41,039 bases of DNA. Origin: CAZZNQ01 sp964655775. GTDB taxonomy: Bacteria; Planctomycetota; Brocadiia; SM23-32. The DNA is taken from positions 1 through 41,039 of the forward strand of contig CAZZNQ010000029.1 of the NCBI GenBank assembly GCA_964655775.1, read 5' to 3'. The notes under the pieces were generated by a model. That model saw only the letters and a list, made by a program, of their open reading frames with translations. It ran no database searches and was not told the origin of the DNA. Positions 16,357 to 24,885 of the stretch are shown here, one piece after another. The position numbers were made by a program, and so were the translations under genes. The number at the start of each line of letters is the position of its first letter. The stretch's first letter is position 1.

Positions 16357-17517
16357 TTACTCGTCGGAAGGCCGCATGGCGTTCAGTTGCCGCTCGAGCC
16401 GCTCGATGCGGCGTTCCAGCAACTGGTTCTCGCGCAGAAGCTCTTCCAGCAGGCGGTCGCGTTCGTCCGTGCGGGTCGCCTGCTGCGGTCCCGCGACGGG
16501 CACGCGTGGCCGGGCGGCATTCCAGATGAGCAGCGGCCGCGGTGCCACGGTTACGGAGACGGCGGCGATACGGCCGGCGTGCAGTACCTTGAGATCCATC
16601 CGGGATCCCGGGTCGGACTGCGCGACGCGCTGCATGAACATCTCGGGGCTGTCGACGGCTTCATCGCCGATCTCGAGCAGCAGGTCACCGGGCACGATGC
16701 CCGCCTGGTGCGCGGGCGAACCCTCCAGAACTGCGCCCACGGCCACGCCTTCGCGCCCCGCTGCCTCTTTCACGATCGCCATGCCCAGCCAGCCCAGTCG
16801 CCGCGATTCCCCGTTTGAGAGGCGCTTCAGGATTGGTTCCAGTGCCCCCGGGGCCAGCGCAAGGCATTCTCCGCCGCCTTCCTCGGTCCGCCTCTCGGCT
16901 ATGAGCACCCCGGCCAGGCTTCCGTCCACGTCGATCACGGGCGCCCCGGCCGAGCCCGGCGGGGCGTCCACGGCCATGGCCAGCAGATCGTTCCATTGCA
17001 GGCCGTTTAGCAGAAGCGTCGCATCGGTTGCGTGGAGCACTCCCGGCCGTACAATGGTCGCCGCCCGTCCGCCGCGATGATGGGCGCAGGCCAGCAGCAG
17101 CCAGCTCCCGGCGTCGGGTGTGCCCTCCACCGACGGGAGGGGGACGGTGTCGGACAGGTCGGCCTTTATTAAGGCCAGTCCGGATGCCTGATCGGAACCG
17201 ATTACGCGGCCTTGGGCTGTGCGACCATCGGATGAGGCGACTGTGATCTCTCGGCAGCCGGCGACGCTCAACACGCTGGTGAGCACCGTCCCCTCGTCGT
17301 CAACGAAGAAGCCGGTGTTCGAGAACCGGGGAGAGGGTCGTCCGCCGGGCGCATCGGCAGCCGGGTTCAGAGTTCCTGTGACCAGCACCACCGAACGGCC
17401 CGCGGCGGCCATGGCCTTCTGGAACGCTGCGGGGGCCTCGCGAGCGGTCGCCGACCTCGTGGTTAGCAGGGCCGCCAGCAGGAAAGCCACCGCCCACATG
17501 GGGAACCGAAACTTCAT
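16357..17517 (-). CDS. HtrA-like trypsin-fold PDZ protein with all catalytic residues substituted
   Basis: A 386-residue exported or anchored protein: signal/anchor helix (residues 5-20), trypsin-like domain (about 40-235), one PDZ domain (about 242-325, with LGWLGMAIV and SPAHQAGIVPGDLLLEIGD), a Pro-rich linker and a C-terminal coiled coil (350-380). The fold landmarks NTGFFVDDEGTVLTS, VIGSDQASGLALIKAD and DAPPGSAGAPVIDVDG are HtrA-like. However, the His position is Leu83 (LTSVLSVAG against LTNNHVVAG), the Asp position is Gly113 and the Ser position is Ala190 (GSAGAP against GNSGGP), so it should have no peptidase activity. It starts one base after the anti-sigma stop, implying translational coupling. 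Likely role: periplasmic binding or sensing arm of the sigma switch (inference). Confidence 0.83.
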   Translation of the reverse strand: MKFRFPMWAVAFLLAALLTTRSATAREAPAAFQKAMAAAGRSVVLVTGTLNPAADAPGGRPSPRFSNTGFFVDDEGTVLTSVLSVAGCREITVASSDGRTAQGRVIGSDQASGLALIKADLSDTVPLPSVEGTPDAGSWLLLACAHHRGGRAATIVRPGVLHATDATLLLNGLQWNDLLAMAVDAPPGSAGAPVIDVDGSLAGVLIAERRTEEGGGECLALAPGALEPILKRLSNGESRRLGWLGMAIVKEAAGREGVAVGAVLEGSPAHQAGIVPGDLLLEIGDEAVDSPEMFMQRVAQSDPGSRMDLKVLHAGRIAAVSVTVAPRPLLIWNAARPRVPVAGPQQATRTDERDRLLEELLRENQLLERRIERLERQLNAMRPSDE

Positions 17518-17518
17518 G

Positions 17519-18112
17519 CTACCACCAGCGGGAGGATTCATCCGGATCGTAGAAGACATGCTGGGCCGGCACAATCACGCCGTCGCCGTTCGTGCGGACG
17601 AACTCCTGGACGCGCGGCGCGACGCCGAGGGGCGTCTGCTCGGGCTGGGCGGTCAGACTGCGCATCGACCTCATCGGTTCGTCGTGTCCCAGCGACGTCA
17701 GCACCACCGGCACATTGGGCGTCTGGGGGACACCTTCCGCCACCATCGGTGCGGGGCCGTCGGCCGGCACGCGCGGCGGCATGCTCAGGGCGATGACGGC
17801 CACCGAGACCAGGATGGTCGCGACCGCCGCCGCCGCCACCACTCCGCGGTGCAGGTTCAGCCTCAGCACCTTGGTGCCTCGCCCGTACTCGTACATCAGC
17901 CGCCCCATTCGCTCGCGCGTCAGGTGGCCGGTCTCGGGCAAGGCTGCCTTCGCTGCGTCGCTGAATGCTTTCTCGGCCTGCTTCAGAGACTGGAACTCCT
18001 CGCGGCACGATGCGCACTCCGCGAGATGGGCCTCCATTTCCCTGCGCTCCGTCCCCTTCAGTTCGCCCTCCAGAGCGTCCGGAAATCCAGATCGTACCGT
18101 GCTGCAGTCCAT
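17519..18112 (-). CDS. zf-HC2 anti-sigma factor, single-pass membrane protein
   Basis: A 197-residue protein. The N-terminal zinc-binding anti-sigma motif is complete: Cys3, His29, Cys33 and Cys36 in AHLAECASC. A second cytoplasmic helix carries RERMGRLMYEYGRGTK. One membrane helix spans about 89-110 (GVVAAAAVATILVSVAVIAL). The outer part of about 87 residues is Pro-rich and unstructured. It should hold the ECF sigma factor encoded just upstream in an inactive complex at the inner membrane. The ATG at 18112 is preferred over the GTG at 18121 because GGAGG then sits about seven bases upstream. It lies 71 bases after the sigma gene and one base before the pseudo-HtrA gene. Confidence 0.85.
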   Translation of the reverse strand: MDCSTVRSGFPDALEGELKGTERREMEAHLAECASCREEFQSLKQAEKAFSDAAKAALPETGHLTRERMGRLMYEYGRGTKVLRLNLHRGVVAAAAVATILVSVAVIALSMPPRVPADGPAPMVAEGVPQTPNVPVVLTSLGHDEPMRSMRSLTAQPEQTPLGVAPRVQEFVRTNGDGVIVPAQHVFYDPDESSRWW

Positions 18113-18183
18113 ATTCTCCACCTCCGAGCCCTTAGTGCCGCTACCCCGGCACTTGGTTCAACCGATTCCCGTCCCGGGTCCGT

Positions 18184-18720
18184 TCAGGACGGGGGAGCGT
18201 GCTCTTTCAGCTTCTCCGCCATCTTCTGCAGGGCATAGTGAATGCGCGACTTGACTGTGCCGAGAGGGCATTCCAGCGTCTCGCTGATCTCCTGGTAGGA
18301 AAGACCCTCCACGAAGCGCAGCGCGATGACGCTGCGGTGGTCGGGCGGCAGCTCGTCCATCACCTCGCGCACCTGCTCGACGGTCTCGTGCAGTTCCACC
18401 GTTTCCTCCGGCTGCGGGGCATCCGATGCCAGCACGTCCTCGGCGGACCGCGTCCGCTCGGAGTCGTCGATGCGGTACAGCGGCATCGGCCGGCGCTTCT
18501 TGCGGCGGATGTGCCTTCGCAGCTTGTTCAGCATGATGCCGTAGAGCCACGTATAGGGGCTGGAGCGTCCTTTGAACCGCTTCAGCGAGTCGGCCGCCGC
18601 CAGGAAGGTTTCCTGCACCAGATCCTCCGCCTCGGTCTCGTCGTTGCACATGTAGCGCGCCGACCGGAAAAGGCGGTCGTAGTACTCTTCCACAAGCTGT
18701 TGGAAGTCCGGTTTGCTCAC
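18184..18720 (-). CDS. RNA polymerase ECF-type sigma factor
   Basis: A 178-residue sigma70-family protein with only regions 2 and 4. Region 2 is the segment LFRSARYMCNDETEAEDLVQ and beyond, with the DLVQETFL core and the TYTWL-like SPYTWLYGIMLNKL. Region 4 holds MDELPPDHRSVIALRF, then the helix-turn-helix LSYQEISETL and GTVKSRIHYAL. A basic stretch (RRHIRRKKRRP) follows region 2. It directs polymerase to a small regulon and is presumably held by the anti-sigma encoded next. The start is a GTG at 18720, where family similarity begins; the frame is open far upstream. Of the 253-base gap to the giant gene, only one hairpin and no clear promoter can be made out, so read-through from that gene is possible. 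Confidence 0.9.
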   Translation of the reverse strand: MSKPDFQQLVEEYYDRLFRSARYMCNDETEAEDLVQETFLAAADSLKRFKGRSSPYTWLYGIMLNKLRRHIRRKKRRPMPLYRIDDSERTRSAEDVLASDAPQPEETVELHETVEQVREVMDELPPDHRSVIALRFVEGLSYQEISETLECPLGTVKSRIHYALQKMAEKLKEHAPPS

Positions 18721-18907
18721 CGTGCCGGTCCGTTCAGGCAGTGGGGGGGAGTCGAGATTGAGAGGAGATGGTGCCGGGCCCGCCGCGATGGCGGCCGTCC
18801 GCCACGCGCGGCCCTCTGTCGGAACCCGTGGAAACGGGACGCCGGGTCGCCGATCAGCCGGTTGCACGCCCTGCGTCACCCCGGCGCCGACGAAGAGTAC
18901 CATATTC

Positions 18908-18941
18908 GGAGGCGCTCCCTCGTGCAACCGAGAGCGCCTCC
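18908..18941 (-). terminator. Hairpin after the giant HEAT-repeat gene
   Basis: Perfect 10-bp arms GGAGGCGCTC and GAGCGCCTCC with a 14-base loop, 33 bases past the stop codon at 18974. No T-run follows, so it is a pause, processing or partial terminator candidate only. Confidence 0.4.
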
Positions 18942-18973
18942 TCCAGATGTCTACGGATGCCAGTTGGGACGCC

Positions 18974-21900
18974 TCACTGGGCCGGAGCACGCAGCGCCGT
19001 CAGGATCGCCTTCGCACAGGCGGCGCGCAGCGGCGGCGTTCCCGCCTGTCGCTGCAGCGTCTGGAGCTCTTTCACGGCTTGACCGCTATCGGGCAGGAAG
19101 GCCAGCCCGCCCAGCGCTGCGATCTGCACTTCGCCGGCGTTGGCGTCGTAATACTCACGTCCCTGCGCCGTAAGCGCCTGTTTGAGCAGATCGGCCCTTC
19201 CCATTGACCCGAGCGCCCGAGCTACGAAGGAAGCTACGTCTCCCCGGTCTGTCGCAGCTCCCGCCATCCCGGGCATGCCGCGCATGCTGGGGGGCATGCC
19301 GCGCATTCCGGGGCCCATGGGCAGCCCATCCGGCCCGACCGTCATTGTCGTGGGCGCCGCCTCAGGAACCGGCCCCACCAGGGCGGTGTAGAGCGCTTCG
19401 GCGGCCGGATCGCCGCCGATCCTTCGGATCGCGGCCACCATGCTCCGCATGCGGCTAACGCCACCGACTTCCCCGGGCTCTTCAAGCAGACCGTCGCCCA
19501 GCAGAGCGATCACATCTCCACGAGCGCTTGACTGCGTCTGTGTGTAGAGCGCCGCCACGGCGGGGCTGAAGTCCGACTCCAGGAAACCGCGTCCCTCCAG
19601 CACGCCGGACACGGTGCCCGGTGCGGCTTCGAACAAGTGACGTGCCAGCTGCCACTTTTCCTCGGCCTGGGCGGCTTTCTCGCGGAGCGCGTCCATGGAG
19701 TACGACCATTCCAGGAAACTGCGTTCGCTCGAGCGGGAGTAGTCGCCCGTGGTGCGGGCACCGGCCGGGGCACGCCTCCGAGAGCCGCGTCGCGCCGGCG
19801 CGTCGGGCAACGGCTCCAGGCCGGGTGGGGGACCGCCGCCCGGTCCTCCCATCACTCCGGCGGCCATTTCCCTCTCCAGTGCAAGATCGGCCGCCCGGAC
19901 TTCCGCCGCGATTCGCCTCTGCCTTTCCGAGGCCGTCTCGCGTCTGCTGCCGCCTTCCCGGGTCGTTGCCACGGTGATCTCCTCGACTGCGCGCTCAACC
20001 GGTGGGCCCGCCACCAGCGCAACCGCCCAGCGGACGTATTCCTCGCTCTCCGGGCCGCTCTCGCGCAGCGACGCCAGTATCTGCTGGCGGACGGGCGGGG
20101 CGATCTTGTCGAAGAACTCCGTCAAAAACTCGACGTACGAAGCAGCCGGAGTGCCCGCCAACTCCACTGCGGCCACGTCCAGGTTGTCGGCCTCCTCGGT
20201 CTCAGACTCGACCAGGCCCTTCAGGGCCTCCTGCAGGCCGGCCGCGTTGCCGTTGCGGGCCAGCATGAAGGCGGCTGCGTCCACCACGGGGCCTCGCAGG
20301 CGTTCCGCCTCCGCGCCCATGACCTGGGCGGTGCGGGCGTTTGCCATGGCCCGTCGGCTGCGCCTGCCCCCGTCGCTTTCCGCGAGCTGCAGGGCAAGCT
20401 GCTCCACGATGGCCGTGTTCTGCTCGTTGGGCGGGGCTGCACGGCCGAAGGCACGCACGGCCTCGGCCCGCAGCTTCACGGCAGCGTTGAACAGGACGCC
20501 TCGGTCCGCCGCCGGCGTCTGCAGGCTGTTCACGAGCAACTGCACCAGCGTCTGCTCAAGAGCGCTGTCGCCGGTCAACTGAGCCGCGGTGCGCTCCCTG
20601 CACATCGCCGCGATGCAGCGGCATGCGCTGGTGCGCAGTTTCGCCTCCCACCATCCCTTAAGCGCCTCGGGGTCGCCTTCCGGGCCGACGGCTCGGCCGG
20701 GCTCGGGCGCCCGCTCCTGGAGCATCGCCACCACCTGGGGCAGGAAGGACGCGTCCTGCGCTGCGCCAAGGGCAGGCAGGGCGGCCATCCGGGTCTCCAG
20801 TTCGGCTATTATCTCCGAAACGTCGCTGTAGCTGTCGGTCCGCGCGGTCGCCATTGTCCTGAGATCGTCCAGGTACGGTCCGGCGTCCAGCACCGCCATG
20901 GCCTTCAGCGCTTCGGCCTTGAGCTGCGCCTTCTCAAAGGTGTCGGCCACCTCCTTCAGCCGAGCGGCTGTGGAAGCGTCGCCCACTTTGCCCAACATGC
21001 GCAGCGCGTACACCTGCGCGATGCCGGGGAACTGAAGGTCGCCCTGGTAGGCCGGCACGTCCTCCCATTCCTTGAAGCCGGGGGGCGTGTACTGCGTGCC
21101 CACGCGGCTGCGCCGGAACCGGCTTCGGCCGTCGGATTCCTCGGCCATCGGCGCGGTCGCTACCGCGATAAGGGCCTCTGGGTCCGGCTGCCGGCCGATC
21201 TCGCGCAGCATCTCCGCCGCCACCAGGCGGGCCTTCAGGCCCCCGGCGTTGGCCAGGGACTGCTCCAGGAAGTAGCGGGCCGCCAGCGGCTCCACGCCCG
21301 GCTCCCAGGCGGGTTCGCCGGTGCCCATATCCACCTGGTACCACTGCTGCTTCAGGGCCCTCAGGGTCGCTTCGGTGATCGTACGGCTGCCGGCGGCGGC
21401 CGCCTCGATATTCTCGGCCCCGCCTTCGGCAAGCAGCGCGTTGACTACATCGCCGTTGCCGCTGGCAGCGGCTGCCTGGAGCACGGCCATTGCCTCCGGC
21501 GATCCGTTGCGCATGAGGAGCCTGGCTGAGGCTACACCTCCCCCTCCCCTGAGCTGTCTGCTCAGTGGACCGGCGAGTATCGTCGCCAGATCCGCATCCA
21601 CCAGCGCCAGCGCCTCGGCGTACTCCTGCCCGGCGCGGTCCGTCAGGGTCGCCATTCCCGAGATGCCCGACTTGCCGCCCAGCCGCGCGAAGGAGAGCAT
21701 GAGCCTCTTCACGCTGTCCTCATCCTGGAACTGCGAGGCGGCCTCGGTCAGGCCCAGCAACGTGCTCGCCGTGGAGACGTTGTCGGTGAGGAACGTTATG
21801 ACGTTGGACTGGACGTCCGCTTCGGCCCCCTGGATGAAACCGGCCAATTCATCGACGGCCTCAATGTCGCCGCCGGCCACCCTGGCCACCATCGAGGCGG

Positions 21901-24217
21901 CCCTCACCTCCGGGGCGATGGCCAGCCCGCGGCAGTACTCCAGGGCCTGCGGCGTACCGATGACGCCCAGGGACAGCATCGCCATCGCTGCCTGCTGCGG
22001 GTTGGCCGGGTCCTTGCTGAGCTCGCCCAGGTAGTCGACCACGCGGCTCCCGGCGATCTTCTCCAGTGATATCATCGCCGCAACGCGCGAGCCCGGCGGC
22101 ATGTCCTCCCACCTTTCGGTGACGATCTGGAGCGCCTCATCCTCGCTGAGAATCCCCAGCACGTTCATGAGCGCCGCAGTCTGCTGATCGTCATTCAGCT
22201 CGACGGGCTCCGGCAGAAGCTCGGCTTCCGTTCCGCCGATCATCTCCATCCTCGCAGCGGCAGCGAGCTGGTCCTGCTGCCTGACGCCCGCACCGAACCC
22301 GCTGCCACGCCGGCCGCGCAGAGAGCGGCGCGAGGATACGCCCGTGCCGCCGCTCATGCTGTCCAGGCAGTCCATCAGGGCGTCGCTCATGCCCGAGGTG
22401 GCGAGTGCAAGTGCATCCCGGAAGCGGGGCCAGTTCAGGTAGAGACTGCGGGTTCTATCCTCCAGGTTCAGGGCGCGTACGTTGTCGATGCCCGGGGCAG
22501 CGGCGGCGGCCCGCTGCAGGTTGGTGCGCTGCTCCTCGATCTCCTTGACCAGCGGGTCCAGTTCATCGCGCATCCGGATATCCGCCTGCCATGCGCCGAG
22601 CAGCTCGCCGTCGGCCTCCAGGCTGGTGTTCTTCAGGTCCGCAGCGCGTACCTTGCGCGCCAGACGGCGTCGGAACCACTCGGACGCGAGATCGCCCTGC
22701 GCGGTTGCCAGCACTCCCCACATTCCTTCCGCAAAGTCGGCGTGGAGAGTATAGACGGCCCCCGCCTGCACGGTAATTGTGCGGGCGGCGCCGTCCAGCG
22801 CCAGCCGCACGGCCTGGCGGCCGGATCCGGCCACCACCTGCTGCCCGTCGTCGGAGAAGCGGTTGCCCCTGGCGATCGTGCCGGCGATCCTCAACTCGCC
22901 CGGGCTCGGGAGCTGCATGTCGAGCGGCTCTTCGCTGGTACCGCGGAGCGATAGTTGGGTCCCGGTCAGGCCCAGAAGGGCGCCTTCGGCATTGCGCCGG
23001 ATCGCGATCTCCTCGCTGGACATCCCGCTCTGGACGGCCCCGTACAGAGAGGACAACTCGTCGAACGGCAGCGTGCCGGCACTGGACACGCTCTGCATGT
23101 CTATCGAATACACTACGCACGGCTCGGCCTCCATGCGGAACGCCGCCACCGTCCGTTCCGACGTTCCGGCCGAGACGACCTCGACCAGAACCGGTCCCGG
23201 CTCGACATTTACCTTCACCTCGCCGCCGAGCGGGAAGTCGTCTGTTTGCTCTCCGACGCGCAGACGGTGAGCACCGAAGTCGGGGTTCAGGTTCCTGACC
23301 TTCAGAACCGGGTTCAGCGACTCCAGGAACGCCTTCTGGTCGAGGGTAACGGGCGCGCCCTTGTAGCGCTCGGTGAGCCCCAGTGTGTTCAGAACGTTGC
23401 TGTCGGTGGGCTGGAGACTCGCCGCGCGGTACCAGCACAGGTCCGCTTCCGCGGCAAGACCTTCGTCCTTGCAGTAGGTGTAAAGGTCGGTCCACGCCTT
23501 GGCCGCGTCGGCCGCACCGGCTGTCGGCAACGACTCCAGCGTCGCGCGCAGGCGGTCTCGGTATTGGGCGGCCGCCTGATCGGCTTCCTGTGCGGCGGAC
23601 TGGAGCGCGGCCTGCACCTGGGCGGGCAGCTCGAAGGACGGCTTCGGCGGCTCTGCCTCGGGGGTCGGCTGCGGCCGGCCGCCTCCAGGGCCTGCATCGG
23701 GCCCAGGTCCAGGCTGGCCCTGCCGCTCCTGGGCGGGAGGCGGCTGCATGGCGTCGTCCGGCACCGGCTGCTGGGCTACCTGGCCGTCTCCGTCTCCCGC
23801 CGGCTCGTCTCCCTTGCCGCCGACCGCTTTCATCACGACGATGACGACGACGATGGCGACCACAACGCCGACCGCGCCCAGGATGATGGGCTTGAGGTTG
23901 AGCTTCTTCTTGGCCTCCTGGGCGAGCACCGCCTGCCCGGTGCGGACATCCGCGCCGCAGGACGGGCAGAACGCGTCGCGCACGCCGAGGACTGCGCCGC
24001 AGTTGGAGCAGGTGAGCCGGCCCGGGTGATGCTGACGCTGGCCGTTCTCCTGGTTGCCGGCGGGTAGGGTGGGCCGATCGGGAAACGCCGCAAAGGTGTC
24101 GCCCGCAGAGGTCGGCGTGCCGCAACGGGGACAAGGGACCTTGCCGCCCTCGCAGGAGTCGGCAGCCTGGAAAACGGCGTTACAGTCAGGATTCGAGCAC
24201 GTGACCTTCCTGGGCAT
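18974..24217 (-). CDS. Giant zinc-ribbon, single-TM, HEAT-repeat protein (1747 aa)
   Basis: Domains in order: a zinc ribbon with Cys pairs (CSNPDC and CPRC, about 7-32); a second ribbon (CSNC and CPSC, about 70-87); one membrane helix (about 111-131, PIILGAVGVVVAIVVVIVVM); a Pro/Gln-rich linker (about 135-200); a TPR-like helical pair (about 225-300); a beta-rich PEGA-like segment (about 320-390); then more than 1000 residues of irregular HEAT-type helical repeats with two low-complexity breaks, one Met/Pro/Gly-rich near the C-terminus. The ribbons face the cytoplasm and the repeats probably lie outside. The ATG at 24217 has GGAGG eight bases upstream; a GTG at 24223 is possible. It has its own promoter and precedes the ECF sigma operon on the same strand, so a scaffold or sensor role is plausible but unproven. 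Confidence 0.82.
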   Translation of the reverse strand: MPRKVTCSNPDCNAVFQAADSCEGGKVPCPRCGTPTSAGDTFAAFPDRPTLPAGNQENGQRQHHPGRLTCSNCGAVLGVRDAFCPSCGADVRTGQAVLAQEAKKKLNLKPIILGAVGVVVAIVVVIVVMKAVGGKGDEPAGDGDGQVAQQPVPDDAMQPPPAQERQGQPGPGPDAGPGGGRPQPTPEAEPPKPSFELPAQVQAALQSAAQEADQAAAQYRDRLRATLESLPTAGAADAAKAWTDLYTYCKDEGLAAEADLCWYRAASLQPTDSNVLNTLGLTERYKGAPVTLDQKAFLESLNPVLKVRNLNPDFGAHRLRVGEQTDDFPLGGEVKVNVEPGPVLVEVVSAGTSERTVAAFRMEAEPCVVYSIDMQSVSSAGTLPFDELSSLYGAVQSGMSSEEIAIRRNAEGALLGLTGTQLSLRGTSEEPLDMQLPSPGELRIAGTIARGNRFSDDGQQVVAGSGRQAVRLALDGAARTITVQAGAVYTLHADFAEGMWGVLATAQGDLASEWFRRRLARKVRAADLKNTSLEADGELLGAWQADIRMRDELDPLVKEIEEQRTNLQRAAAAAPGIDNVRALNLEDRTRSLYLNWPRFRDALALATSGMSDALMDCLDSMSGGTGVSSRRSLRGRRGSGFGAGVRQQDQLAAAARMEMIGGTEAELLPEPVELNDDQQTAALMNVLGILSEDEALQIVTERWEDMPPGSRVAAMISLEKIAGSRVVDYLGELSKDPANPQQAAMAMLSLGVIGTPQALEYCRGLAIAPEVRAASMVARVAGGDIEAVDELAGFIQGAEADVQSNVITFLTDNVSTASTLLGLTEAASQFQDEDSVKRLMLSFARLGGKSGISGMATLTDRAGQEYAEALALVDADLATILAGPLSRQLRGGGGVASARLLMRNGSPEAMAVLQAAAASGNGDVVNALLAEGGAENIEAAAAGSRTITEATLRALKQQWYQVDMGTGEPAWEPGVEPLAARYFLEQSLANAGGLKARLVAAEMLREIGRQPDPEALIAVATAPMAEESDGRSRFRRSRVGTQYTPPGFKEWEDVPAYQGDLQFPGIAQVYALRMLGKVGDASTAARLKEVADTFEKAQLKAEALKAMAVLDAGPYLDDLRTMATARTDSYSDVSEIIAELETRMAALPALGAAQDASFLPQVVAMLQERAPEPGRAVGPEGDPEALKGWWEAKLRTSACRCIAAMCRERTAAQLTGDSALEQTLVQLLVNSLQTPAADRGVLFNAAVKLRAEAVRAFGRAAPPNEQNTAIVEQLALQLAESDGGRRSRRAMANARTAQVMGAEAERLRGPVVDAAAFMLARNGNAAGLQEALKGLVESETEEADNLDVAAVELAGTPAASYVEFLTEFFDKIAPPVRQQILASLRESGPESEEYVRWAVALVAGPPVERAVEEITVATTREGGSRRETASERQRRIAAEVRAADLALEREMAAGVMGGPGGGPPPGLEPLPDAPARRGSRRRAPAGARTTGDYSRSSERSFLEWSYSMDALREKAAQAEEKWQLARHLFEAAPGTVSGVLEGRGFLESDFSPAVAALYTQTQSSARGDVIALLGDGLLEEPGEVGGVSRMRSMVAAIRRIGGDPAAEALYTALVGPVPEAAPTTMTVGPDGLPMGPGMRGMPPSMRGMPGMAGAATDRGDVASFVARALGSMGRADLLKQALTAQGREYYDANAGEVQIAALGGLAFLPDSGQAVKELQTLQRQAGTPPLRAACAKAILTALRAPAQ

Positions 24218-24254
24218 TTCCACCCCTCCGTTGTCGGGTTAGGGACGATAGGCT

Positions 24255-24283
24255 GTTGTATTACCGGCGGCGCGTTGTGTCAA
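24255..24283 (-). promoter_or_regulatory. Promoter of the giant zinc-ribbon/HEAT gene
   Basis: On the minus strand: TTGACA (24278-24283), 17 bases, TACAAC (24255-24260). The leader would be about 30 bases. Confidence 0.55.
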
Positions 24284-24360
24284 GTGAGAAAGACGCCGCT
24301 CGGGCCGGCGGCCTCGGGGGTCGGCCGGAGCGATGCGGGCCGAACGGGCTGCCTCTCAAC

Positions 24361-24378
24361 TATGCCATATGTGGCATA
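24361..24378. promoter_or_regulatory. Inverted repeat TATGCCA-TATG-TGGCATA, possible operator
   Basis: Perfect 7-bp arms around a 4-base centre, about 70 bases upstream of the promoter at 24449 and about 80 bases behind the divergent promoter at 24283. The motif TGCCATATG recurs once at about 24627. It suits a dimeric regulator acting on either flank. Confidence 0.4.
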
Positions 24379-24448
24379 TATGCTTGTTGGGACATGTCTT
24401 GCGACTCGTTAACCCGTCGGAAACATGCATTTGGAGTCGGTTTGGCTA

Positions 24449-24477
24449 TTGACGAATGGGCACCTTTGTGGTATACT
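24449..24477 (+). promoter_or_regulatory. Strong promoter in front of the long leader
   Basis: TTGACG (24449-24454), exactly 17 bases, TATACT (24472-24477), matching the sigma70 consensus at 5/6 and 5/6. The predicted start is near 24484, 400 bases before the next coding region. Confidence 0.65.
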
Positions 24478-24483
24478 GCGGAA

Positions 24484-24885
24484 ACTGGGAATCGAAGGGG
24501 GCCTGAACCGTGGGCGCACGGGTTCCCCAGTGGGGCGCATCGACCGGCAAGCATCCACCGCGTTGAGCGCACACATTTGGGAGGCCGCGGCGAACCACAC
24601 AGGCCCGGAAACGAGTTCCCTTTTGCCATATGAACGGAGCAGTGCCGCGGGCGCAGATTCGAGCAAGATCCTCGATCACCCGCTGTCTGCCGGAACGCAC
24701 CTTCCGGCGTCCGTAAGTGGTACGTTGGCCCGACGAAGTCCTCAAATCCTGCGGAGGTGAGTCTGTAGAGGCCGCTGGAGTTCCGTGAACCTATGTGGCC
24801 CTCGAGGCACTAACCTTAGCAGAAAGGGCCTCAGGGAGGGTCCAAACCCGGAACGGGACGCCGAACAGACTCAACCGATCGAATC
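24484..24885 (+). other. Long structured untranslated region or small RNA
   Basis: About 400 bases between a near-consensus promoter and the DnaJ gene, with no credible reading frame on either strand. Visible stems include GAACCGTG/CACGGGTTC (about 24505-24525), GCCGGAA/TTCCGGC (24689-24708) and CCCT(C)GAGGC/GCCTCAGGG (about 24801-24840). There is no T-run after any hairpin, so a read-through leader is as likely as a separate RNA. It does not match tmRNA, RNase P, SRP RNA or the riboswitches I know. The remaining bases from 24218 hold only the divergent promoter and the inverted repeat. Confidence 0.4.

Noticed and set aside
18895..18930. ECF sigma operon promoter (TTGCAC/TATGGT on the minus strand)
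   Set aside because: The spacer is 19 bases, both boxes are weak and they overlap the hairpin at 18908-18941.
19637..21529. 630-residue plus-strand frame
   Set aside because: Antisense to the giant HEAT-repeat gene with no recognisable domain.
24256..24633. 125-residue plus-strand frame in the intergenic region
   Set aside because: No ribosome site, no family similarity, and it crosses a promoter and an inverted repeat.
24484..24885. Known RNA gene (tmRNA, RNase P, SRP or 6S RNA, or a common riboswitch)
   Set aside because: None of the conserved cores of these RNAs could be found by eye. It is reported only as a structured region.
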